34,114 nucleotides of DNA from Bacteroidales bacterium (GTDB taxonomy: Bacteria > Bacteroidota > Bacteroidia > Bacteroidales > P3), in assembly GCA_017613375.1 (NCBI GenBank), contig JAGADZ010000073.1, positions 1 through 34,114 on the forward strand, read 5' to 3'. How positions within the stretch are numbered: position 1 is the first letter of the stretch; every line of letters starts with the position of its first letter. Position numbers and translations under genes: made by a program. The notes below the pieces were generated by a model, which was not told the origin of the DNA, did not search any database, and saw only the letters and a list, made by a program, of their open reading frames with translations. Shown here in pieces: positions 8,252 through 15,317 of this stretch.

Positions 8252-8271
8252 ATTAGTGATATTCCTTAATA

Positions 8272-8739
8272 TTAGAAGCAGTAGCGAATACCGAGTGCTA
8301 CATCGCCCCAGTGGAATTCTGTTTCGGGAATAAGATAGAAGCAGGGACGGATGTCAAGTGAAAGCTGAATAGGAATGGCATCAAATTTGTATTCAATACC
8401 AGCCTGGCCTGCGAGACCAAGAGCGATGTCGCTGTCACTAGCGTGACCAGCTTCCCAGCTCCAGTAGCAAAGACGAGCACCTACACCAGCATACCAGCCG
8501 AAACCGCTTCCGATTTCACCGGTCCACTGATAGATACCTGTGAGGGTGAAGTCTGTGTGGTTGTCACCACTACCCCAACCAAGGTCGAGTTCGAGACGGT
8601 TGGCACCAAGACCATGCTGCCAGGAAAGTTCTGCACCGTAGCCCTGACCACCACCAATACGGACACCGAGGTTGTTCTGTGCGTTTGCTGTCATAGACAG
8701 TACAAAGACTGCTGCAATTGCTAAGATAATTTTTTTCAT
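8272..8739 (-). CDS. small outer-membrane beta-barrel protein
   Basis: A 155-residue secreted protein with signal peptide MKKIILAIAAVFVLSMTANA|Q. The mature 134 residues consist of short amphipathic strands rich in Gly, Trp and Tyr (LGVRIGGGQGYGAELSWQHGLG, LELDLGWGSG, GFGWYAGVGARLCYWSW). It ends in GDVALGIRYCF, with a terminal aromatic residue as expected for insertion by the BAM machinery. The size suits a six- to eight-stranded barrel. Gene function is unknown. It has its own promoter with an unusually long 5' leader (about 90 nt) and ends in the terminator shared with pta. Confidence 0.85.
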   Translation of the reverse strand: MKKIILAIAAVFVLSMTANAQNNLGVRIGGGQGYGAELSWQHGLGANRLELDLGWGSGDNHTDFTLTGIYQWTGEIGSGFGWYAGVGARLCYWSWEAGHASDSDIALGLAGQAGIEYKFDAIPIQLSLDIRPCFYLIPETEFHWGDVALGIRYCF

Positions 8740-8834
8740 GATTAAATGTTTTAATTAATGAATGTTGTTTGAATTAATTGAATTTCAGTTCTGTGATAGT
8801 TGTTCAACGACTTAAATGTATTCGTTTAATATTG

Positions 8835-8866
8835 CAAAGATACGTTTTTTTTGGAATGTGAGCAAA
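8835..8866 (-). promoter_or_regulatory. Bacteroidota-type promoter of the small beta-barrel gene
   Basis: On the minus strand, TTTG (8863-8866) and TATCTTTG (8835-8842) are separated by exactly 20 bp. The start site is expected near 8829, about 90 nt upstream of the ATG at 8739. That leader is long for this window and could hold a regulatory element, though I recognise none. Confidence 0.75.
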
Positions 8867-8919
8867 AAAATTAAAAAAATTAACATTTCATTCCCGCACC
8901 CGATAAATGCATTATGCCA

Positions 8920-10800
8920 TTATTGTACACCCATAACCTGTTTTATTCTTTCAGGTTCTTTCATTTTTTTCAGTTTCTCGTTGATGGTTCCCTTTTCGGG
9001 TGAATTAATCAACTCCTCAAACTTCTCTTGCATATCAAGCACTCTTTTCTGGTGTAAAAGATAACTGTCAAGGTCGCCCTCGCTCAAAATCTTCAAGTCG
9101 TAGTCGTATGTTTTTAGCAGACGCTCATAGGCTTTGTATATGTTACTGTAGTTTTTGAAGGCACTCTTGAATCTCTTGCCAGCAGCTTCTATTTGTTCAG
9201 TCTGTTTTATTATTTTGATGAATTTATTCTGTATTCGGATAAAATAATTCAACGATGCGACAAAATCCTGACCGTCTTTCACTGTGCTGAAATTTGGAGT
9301 GAAATTGTTGTATTTTATCATGGTCTTGTATCCTGCTGTCAATCCTTTGGGAGATGTTTTGCTGGAATTGATAGTGTCGCTTTTTGCAACGATAATGGTT
9401 CGCAGGCCGATGATATCAAAATATATCTGCTGTATCTGCTCGAAGTCGTCCAAACTCTTATTGTAGAAGTTGGCACTTGAAATATTTCTGAATCTCGGAA
9501 TGAAATCAGTTGCATCCACAAGCTCTTTATACGACGCTGACACATCGCTGATATTCTTTGGACATGCGGCAATGATGCTGTCATTTCGTTGTCCGATACT
9601 GTCGATACGCAATATTACGCGGTTGTACTCTGATTGCAGGGTGATGAAATCCGTCAGATTTTTTATGAAGCTATTAGCATCGTTTAGAGTGGTGAAACTG
9701 GGAACAAGATCCTGTTCGCCAAGGATTTCTTTATAGGAGTTGAATATGTCGCGGTACTTTTTCCCGCATTGTGCCTGAATCTTATTGGAGTTGCTTGTTA
9801 TTGTCTCGCGAAGGTTTATTACTTCCAGATAACTTTTTTGTACAAGAATTATCTCCTGTACTTGCCCCACATATTCGTTAAATTCTGCTATACTCTTGAA
9901 TTTAATGGGAACATGTAATTTCTTGTGTACTTTGAGATACGACTTATTGACTTCCGAGTGATCTTTGCCACAGCGTACTTTTATTATATCCTTGAACTTC
10001 TCTATGCGTTGTGAATAAGAAGTGTCGCTTATTACATTATTGACCAGATTGACTTGGAACTCTTTTAATTCAGAGAGCTGTGCATAACGTTCGTCTTCGA
10101 TATCTGTGCTTGTCAGATTGAAACGGTTGTATATCGGAAGGTATGAATCGTAGAAAATGTCTTTCAATTCTTTGATACGAGCTTTTTCTGTCACGCCTTT
10201 GTTGTGACAGATATCATCGATTGTTTGATGCAGACTGCGTATAGAGTCTGTGAGCCGTTGCATACGCATCTCTTTTTCTCTCTGGATGCGTGCTGCTTCG
10301 GCACGTTCACGTTCCTCAGCAATACGGCGTTCGTTTTCTATACGCTCCTGTTCCCTGGAATCAAAGTATGAAGCACGGCTTTCAAGATATGAGGCAGTCT
10401 GCTCAAGCTTTGAGATGTAGGCACCTGCATCAACAATGCAATGTGTCGAATCAATCCAAAGCATGTTGCCATCGAACGAGAAATCTTTGCGCAGACTGTT
10501 TAGCATCTTTTGTACATTATTCTTTTGTGCTCTACACCACTGGCTCATCAAAGGATACGCATTTGTCTGTGTTTTCTGCAGACTGTCCATTATGGGAACA
10601 ATATTGTCATGATTGTCCACAATCCTTACATCTACATTGTAATTGCGGCAGAGGTCTCGAGCACTCATATTCGTGATTTCAGGTGTCGCTATTCCATTAG
10701 GTGATGCGTCGGTGCTTTCAATGCCGTTGTCATATTGTGCTTGAACTGATGAAAAAGCACAGATCAGCAGCAGAAAAAATGTAATCCTTAGTATCTTCAT
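8920..10800 (-). CDS. secreted coiled-coil protein with 67-69-residue tandem repeats, unknown function
   Basis: A 626-residue protein that I do not recognise. A signal peptide (MKILRITFFLLLICAFSSVQA|Q) implies export. Residues 51-140 contain three Cys (51, 89, 121). Residues 145-200 are highly charged (QERIENERRIAEERERAEAARIQREKE), a predicted coiled coil. From about residue 216 to 600 there are tandem helical repeats: units 216-283, 284-352, 353-420, 421-487, 488-554 and a partial one from 555. The pattern is sYKe(h)...F.P.F..l.....F...L.dFi.lQ.eY..vi.lr..I followed by a C-G/P-K turn. Cys277, Cys345 and Cys413 are spaced exactly 68 residues apart. It starts 37 bp after the PurF-like gene with no promoter visible between, so the two are probably cotranscribed. 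A periplasmic or surface scaffold is possible, but that is inference. Confidence 0.85.
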   Translation of the reverse strand: MKILRITFFLLLICAFSSVQAQYDNGIESTDASPNGIATPEITNMSARDLCRNYNVDVRIVDNHDNIVPIMDSLQKTQTNAYPLMSQWCRAQKNNVQKMLNSLRKDFSFDGNMLWIDSTHCIVDAGAYISKLEQTASYLESRASYFDSREQERIENERRIAEERERAEAARIQREKEMRMQRLTDSIRSLHQTIDDICHNKGVTEKARIKELKDIFYDSYLPIYNRFNLTSTDIEDERYAQLSELKEFQVNLVNNVISDTSYSQRIEKFKDIIKVRCGKDHSEVNKSYLKVHKKLHVPIKFKSIAEFNEYVGQVQEIILVQKSYLEVINLRETITSNSNKIQAQCGKKYRDIFNSYKEILGEQDLVPSFTTLNDANSFIKNLTDFITLQSEYNRVILRIDSIGQRNDSIIAACPKNISDVSASYKELVDATDFIPRFRNISSANFYNKSLDDFEQIQQIYFDIIGLRTIIVAKSDTINSSKTSPKGLTAGYKTMIKYNNFTPNFSTVKDGQDFVASLNYFIRIQNKFIKIIKQTEQIEAAGKRFKSAFKNYSNIYKAYERLLKTYDYDLKILSEGDLDSYLLHQKRVLDMQEKFEELINSPEKGTINEKLKKMKEPERIKQVMGVQ

Positions 10801-10837
10801 AATGTGTGTTTTTGTCGTGATGTATAGAATGTTTCGC

Positions 10838-12280
10838 TTAGAAACTCATCCTTAATTGGTTGAGGTTGGAATCCCCTATGTCGTAACTCGAACCGTCAAA
10901 GCAGTGCGTACATACCCTTTCTTTTGGTAAGCCTATAGCATTGCATATAGTGTCGAGGGTGTTGAATTTCAATGTATCAACGCCTATATGTTGTCGTATT
11001 TTCTCCACCATGTCGGCGTATTCTTTGGTGGTATGGTCTCTGTAGGATTCAAGGTTTCTGATTTCACCGCCTTCAAGCTCTTCGATACAGCGACGTGCTA
11101 TAAGTTCCATGTCGGTCTTGGATGCGGAGAAATTGATGAATGTGCATCCATGGATAAGTGGAGGACAGCTGATGCGGATATGGACATGCTTGACACCGGA
11201 AGCGTAAAGCATCTTTACTTGGTCGCGGAGTTGTGTTCCTCGCACTATACTGTCGTCGCAAAAAACCACATCTTTGCCTTCCAGAACCTTACGGCTCGGT
11301 ATAAGCTTCATCTTTGCCACCAAATTGCGGCTTTCCTGGTTTACTGGCATGAAACTGCGTGACCATGTAGGGGTGTATTTCAACACTCCTCGCTTGTAGG
11401 GAATGCCTCTCCCGGCTGAATAACCCAATGCCATTCCTATTCCGGAATCAGGTATTGCAGATACAAAATCTGCATCTACATCATCTGTCTGACCCATTGT
11501 ATAACCGAGTTGGTAACGTACCTCTTCGGCGTTGATGTCCTCATATTGCGATACGGGATAGCCGTAGTAAATCCACAGGAATGAGCATATCTGCATCTTC
11601 TCGGAGGGTTCTATCAGTTGTGTCAAGCCGTCATGAGAAATCATTACAGCCTCTCCAGGTCCGATATAACGGACTGTCTGGAATCCGAGATTGATATAAG
11701 AATGGCTCTCCGATGCAACGGCATAGTCTGTACCACGACGACCGATGACAAGGGGTGTGCGCCCTAAGAAATCACGTGCGGCTATGATTCCATGTTCGGT
11801 GAGGATAAGCATTGATACGCTTCCTTTTACGTGATGATATACATTGCGTATGCCGTCTGCAAAATCTTTTCCTTGTGTGATGAGAAGTGCTATAAGCTCG
11901 GTAGGATTTGTGCCTCCCATGCTTAATTCGGTGAACTGTTGTCTTTTGTCGAGGCATGCTCGTTCGAGTTCATCCATATTGTTTATCTTGCTGACAGTGC
12001 AGACTGCAAAACGTCCAAGATGTGAATTTACAACAATGGGTTGCGGATCGGTGTCGCTAATAACGCCAATACCTTCATTACCAAGCATCTCATGAAGGTC
12101 GCTGCTGAATTTGGTTCTGAAGTAGGAGTTTTGAATGTTGTGGATGTTTAGGTGAACAGTTCCATTGTCCATTGTGCTCAATCCGGCACGACGTGTGCCA
12201 AGATGTGAGTGATAGTCGGTGCCATAAAACAAGTCGGTAGCACATGGATTCTTTGTAACGACTCCAAATAGTCCGCTCAT
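10838..12280 (-). CDS. PurF-like amidophosphoribosyltransferase homologue with degenerate glutaminase site
   Basis: A 480-residue homologue of glutamine PRPP amidotransferase (first step of purine synthesis). Order: class II glutamine amidotransferase domain (1 to about 225), then a phosphoribosyltransferase domain. The PRPP loop is intact (VVFCDDSIVRGTQ, residues 338-350). Four cysteines match the [4Fe-4S] ligands of Bacillus-type PurF: Cys232, Cys379, Cys457 and Cys460 (VCTHCFDG). However, the N-terminus is MSGLFG rather than MCGI(V/F)G, so the catalytic Cys is Ser. The oxyanion-hole Asn-Gly of the HNG motif is replaced near residues 94-100 (VCTVSKINN). It may use free ammonia, work with another subunit, or be regulatory. 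A canonical purF may exist elsewhere in the genome. It is first in a unit with the repeat protein downstream. Confidence 0.88.
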   Translation of the reverse strand: MSGLFGVVTKNPCATDLFYGTDYHSHLGTRRAGLSTMDNGTVHLNIHNIQNSYFRTKFSSDLHEMLGNEGIGVISDTDPQPIVVNSHLGRFAVCTVSKINNMDELERACLDKRQQFTELSMGGTNPTELIALLITQGKDFADGIRNVYHHVKGSVSMLILTEHGIIAARDFLGRTPLVIGRRGTDYAVASESHSYINLGFQTVRYIGPGEAVMISHDGLTQLIEPSEKMQICSFLWIYYGYPVSQYEDINAEEVRYQLGYTMGQTDDVDADFVSAIPDSGIGMALGYSAGRGIPYKRGVLKYTPTWSRSFMPVNQESRNLVAKMKLIPSRKVLEGKDVVFCDDSIVRGTQLRDQVKMLYASGVKHVHIRISCPPLIHGCTFINFSASKTDMELIARRCIEELEGGEIRNLESYRDHTTKEYADMVEKIRQHIGVDTLKFNTLDTICNAIGLPKERVCTHCFDGSSYDIGDSNLNQLRMSF

Positions 12281-12332
12281 AATTGTTTGTTTTTTAAAAA
12301 GATAAAAAGTATATAATGTGTTAATTAAACTG

Positions 12333-12364
12333 CAAAAGTACGGAAAACGTTCAGTTTGGGCAAA
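12333..12364 (-). promoter_or_regulatory. Bacteroidota-type promoter of the PurF-like gene
   Basis: On the minus strand, TTTG (12361-12364) and TACTTTTG (12333-12340) are exactly 20 bp apart. The predicted start site near 12327 gives a leader of about 46 nt. Confidence 0.78.
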
Positions 12365-12434
12365 TAAAACAGTTCTCTTTTATAATTTTTTATCAACAAT
12401 GTTTTACAAATTGTGAAAACTGTAAACATGAATG

Positions 12435-13715
12435 TTACTCAAATATTTCCTCTTCTTCTATTTTTTTTGTCAGACAGAAGTCGGTTATTGTATTGACGAG
12501 GCCCTTGTCATAGGGTTTCCGGACTCTTATGTAGTTGTCTGTAAACCCGTACATCATATTTTCTTTTATGTCACTCTCCCATAATACGGGACGTGTCTTG
12601 CCCTGTTGGCTTGTATAAAATTGCCTTTTCTTTTCTTCGGAAATTTCATGTAGAATCCGACTGTGTTCTCTTCGATGGTGGATGTCTATTTTCCCTTCCA
12701 TCCTCAGGGCTGCGGTGTTCGGACGTTCGCTGAATGTAAAGACATGCAGATAAGATATTGGCAGACTTTTCACATAAGCAATGACTTTTTCAAATTCTTC
12801 GTCAGTCTCACCGTTGAAACCAGCCATAATATCGGCTGCGATACAGGCGTCGGGCATCAACTTTTTTATTTTATCCAAGAGTGTTGCATAGAATGTGGTG
12901 TCGTATTTCCTGTGCATCATTTTCAACACTTTGTCACTCCCCGCCTGAAGAGGGATATGGAAATGTGGGAGGAATGCTCTGGAGGAAGCTACGAATTCAA
13001 TGATTTCGTCGGTCAGTAGATTGGGCTCTATGCTGGATATTCGGTATCGTTCTATGCCTTCAATACGGTCCAACTCCTTGATGAGGTCATAAAATGTTTC
13101 TCCTTGGTGTTGCCCGAAAGTGCCAGTATTTATACCGGTGAGCACCACTTCTTTGCTGTCTGTGGCCGCGATTTCCTTGGCTACTGCAACGGTCTCGGCT
13201 ATCGAGGCACTCCTCGAACGACCCCGAGCAAAAGGAATGGCACAGTATGTACAGAAATAATCGCATCCGTCCTGCACCTTGAAGAATGTTCGTGTTCGGT
13301 CGGAACGGGAATAGGACAACTGGAAACTGGCGGGCTCGGAAGTGTCGGTGTCGGGAGATGTTTTTACGCCTTCGGATTCTTTACGTTTCACATAACGTAA
13401 CAGCTCGTGTTTACGGTCGTTGCCAAGAATGATGTCAACCCCGTCTATTGCGGCAATTTCCTTGGCAGAGTTCTGTGCGAAGCATCCTATGACGGCAATA
13501 ATGGCTTCACGGTTGTTGGAGATGGCTTGTCGTATTGCATTGCGGCATTTCTTCTCGGCTATGGATGTCACGGTGCAGGTGTTGATAACATACAAGTCTG
13601 CTCTTTCGTTGAAGTCTACCGGCGTCCAACCGGCATCTTCAAACTTCCTCACCAAGTCAGATGTTTCTGCGAAATTCAGCTTGCACCCTAAGGTGTGTGT
13701 GGCAATTTTTTTCAC
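12435..13715 (-). CDS. mtaB: tRNA (t6A37) C2-methylthiotransferase
   Basis: A 426-residue radical-SAM enzyme that converts t6A37 to ms2t6A37 in ANN-decoding tRNAs. The N-terminal MTTase domain has Cys11 (HTLGCKLN), Cys47 (INTCTVT) and Cys78 (VIGCFAQ), which bind the auxiliary [4Fe-4S] cluster. The radical-SAM motif CxxxCxxC is at 151-158 (GCDYFCTYCAIPFARG). A C-terminal TRAM-like domain follows (about 365-420). The cysteine set and the TLGCKLN start favour MtaB over MiaB or RimO. The start codon is GTG (CAC on plus at 13713-13715), directly abutting the TAA of the upstream gene (TAAGTG), which suggests translational coupling. It is last of a three-gene unit. Confidence 0.94.
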   Translation of the reverse strand: MKKIATHTLGCKLNFAETSDLVRKFEDAGWTPVDFNERADLYVINTCTVTSIAEKKCRNAIRQAISNNREAIIAVIGCFAQNSAKEIAAIDGVDIILGNDRKHELLRYVKRKESEGVKTSPDTDTSEPASFQLSYSRSDRTRTFFKVQDGCDYFCTYCAIPFARGRSRSASIAETVAVAKEIAATDSKEVVLTGINTGTFGQHQGETFYDLIKELDRIEGIERYRISSIEPNLLTDEIIEFVASSRAFLPHFHIPLQAGSDKVLKMMHRKYDTTFYATLLDKIKKLMPDACIAADIMAGFNGETDEEFEKVIAYVKSLPISYLHVFTFSERPNTAALRMEGKIDIHHRREHSRILHEISEEKKRQFYTSQQGKTRPVLWESDIKENMMYGFTDNYIRVRKPYDKGLVNTITDFCLTKKIEEEEIFE

Positions 13716-14732
13716 TTACTGATCAAGTTCATCGACACGTTGTAACGACTCAACCATCCTGATGCACTCTTCGTCGGGGAAGATTGTAAAAGGTGGCGTG
13801 GGTGAGAGGTCTAATATCTTCCTTCCTTCGTTGTCGAGTTTGATGCCGTTTATGCTGCTGATGCTTGATATCACTCGATTGCGTTTGTCGACAATCACAA
13901 AACTCTCACTGCCGATGCGATTGCTGATGATATCGAGTTGCTCTGTACAATTCAGTTTTGACCCGTCATTCAGGTAGACGATGCTTCCGTTACTTCCTTT
14001 TGGCATGTAATAGGCTATGGAGAAGATGGAAATCCATTTGTCTTGTGGGGCGTGAAGCAGAATCTTACGGTCCGCAAGGGCTCCATTGACCCATTTCTCG
14101 TCAACGGTCATGATGCCCTCTTCGTAGTATCTGTAAATCCCGTCTTTTTGGCCGTCCTTATAGAACCCTTCACGGCAAAGACGACCGTTGTCGTCATATT
14201 CAACAAGGCGTCCTTGCATAAGTCCGTTTTCATAATGTCCGCATATCCACCCTCTCTCACCAATACGTTTCCACCAACGACCGTGACGCTTGTTGTCGTT
14301 CCATGTGGATATCTCAGCAGTATCTCCTGTTGCAGTGAAAACGATATGGGTACCTTGTTTTATACCCATTCTATAGGATGCGATTTTTACCACACGCCCC
14401 TCTTCGTTATAGAAATGCCACACGCTGTCGCGGTTTTTCTGGTTGAAGAATCCCGTGGCAATCAGTCTGCCTTTTTCATCGAAGGCCTCATGGCTGCAGT
14501 AGCGACCGGGGATTGTGAACGTGTTGCGAATTTTCAGTGTGCCGTCGGGATAGTAGTATTTGAAAACGCCTATCTCTTTACCGTCTTGGAAGTCGCCTTC
14601 AAAAATACGGCTACCATCTCTGTCGGTTTTTATCCAGTGACCTTGTCTGCGTCCTTGGTTGTCTATTTTGTTCTGGGCATTGCAGTAAAAGCCTAAACAT
14701 AATAGTGTCAGTACGATGATTCTATATCTCAT
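13716..14732 (-). CDS. secreted MORN/YwqK-type repeat protein
   Basis: A 338-residue exported protein (signal peptide MRYRIIVLTLLCLGFYCNA|Q). Residues about 25-235 contain roughly nine repeats of the MORN-variant type seen in YwqK-family proteins: G.....F...G...G.w..Y...G.l...., for example RQGHWIKTDRDGSRIFEGDF, KEIGVFKYYYPDGTLKIRN and KDGIYRYYEEG. The C-terminal 100 residues (SIVYLNDGSKLNCTEQLDIIS ... FTIFPDEECIRMV) match nothing I know. Such beta-hairpin repeats are often called antitoxin-like in databases, but no toxin is adjacent, so I would not infer that role. The stop codon abuts the GTG of mtaB. The upstream gene ends 19 bp away. Confidence 0.85.
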   Translation of the reverse strand: MRYRIIVLTLLCLGFYCNAQNKIDNQGRRQGHWIKTDRDGSRIFEGDFQDGKEIGVFKYYYPDGTLKIRNTFTIPGRYCSHEAFDEKGRLIATGFFNQKNRDSVWHFYNEEGRVVKIASYRMGIKQGTHIVFTATGDTAEISTWNDNKRHGRWWKRIGERGWICGHYENGLMQGRLVEYDDNGRLCREGFYKDGQKDGIYRYYEEGIMTVDEKWVNGALADRKILLHAPQDKWISIFSIAYYMPKGSNGSIVYLNDGSKLNCTEQLDIISNRIGSESFVIVDKRNRVISSISSINGIKLDNEGRKILDLSPTPPFTIFPDEECIRMVESLQRVDELDQ

Positions 14733-14751
14733 GATGCTTACTTTTATTATT

Positions 14752-15231
14752 TCATTCGTCGATGATATTGGTACGGACTCTGTTGACTATTCGGTGTGAG
14801 GCGGAGTCTACAAAGGAATGGCGTCTTATAGACCTTGGGACCTGTGTGTTGGCAGTCGTGTCATAGGTCACTTCAGTTTGAGGTTCGTCGTTCCAATATA
14901 CTGGCTTGTTGTCGTTTTTATAGAGTTGTACATAGACTCTCTCCCTGACAGGATTGAATTGTACGGTATATTCACTTTGTTTGGGGCTGGGCTTGATTCT
15001 TTTCGTGACAGCCACGGCATAAGGGTCGTCTATTACTATGCGGATATGGTAATCTTTTTCTTCCAGACCTCCAATTGTCACCATGCCGGAGGACTTCTCG
15101 TTTTGTAGCCTTCCATTCAGATAGACAAAGAATTTGGCGTCGGTTATCGACCTGAATGTCAAACTCAATGCTTGTCCTGAGGCGGATAATGAAAGCGTCA
15201 ATAACAATATTACGGTTAGGATATGTTTCAT
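14752..15231 (-). CDS. secreted protein of unknown function (resembles the N-terminal part of DUF4476 proteins)
   Basis: A 159-residue exported protein with signal peptide MKHILTVILLLTLSLSASG|Q. The mature N-terminus reads LTFRSITDAKFFVYLNGRLQNEKSSGMVTIGGLEEKDYHIRIVIDDPYAVAVTKRIK. This beta-sandwich-like segment is familiar from Bacteroidota DUF4476 proteins (F-V-Y-L-N-G ... G-L), but the DUF4476 helical domain is absent. The C-terminal 40 residues are basic (RSIRRHSFVDSASHRIVNRVR) and low in predicted structure. It is first in a unit with the MORN-type protein (19-bp gap) and mtaB. No consensus promoter is visible in the 86 bp to the divergent TonB receptor gene. The family assignment is weak. 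Confidence 0.75.
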   Translation of the reverse strand: MKHILTVILLLTLSLSASGQALSLTFRSITDAKFFVYLNGRLQNEKSSGMVTIGGLEEKDYHIRIVIDDPYAVAVTKRIKPSPKQSEYTVQFNPVRERVYVQLYKNDNKPVYWNDEPQTEVTYDTTANTQVPRSIRRHSFVDSASHRIVNRVRTNIIDE

Positions 15232-15317
15232 GTTATTATTTTGTCATTTAACGACACATATCCTTTTTTATTGTTTGAAGACAACAATAAAGAAGTTGGG
15301 ATGTCGTTATCCAACGG

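Noticed and set aside
14043..14696. A 217-codon plus-strand frame antisense to the MORN-type protein
   Set aside because: The minus-strand protein has a signal peptide and regular repeats; the plus-strand frame is a shadow.
13716..14732. YwqK-type repeats read as an antitoxin of a toxin-antitoxin pair
   Set aside because: The protein is secreted and no toxin-like gene is adjacent; the database label does not fit the context.
15241..15290. TATTGTTTG as a promoter for the TonB receptor
   Set aside because: It has one base too many between TA and TTTG and no suitable -33 box; not enough to report.
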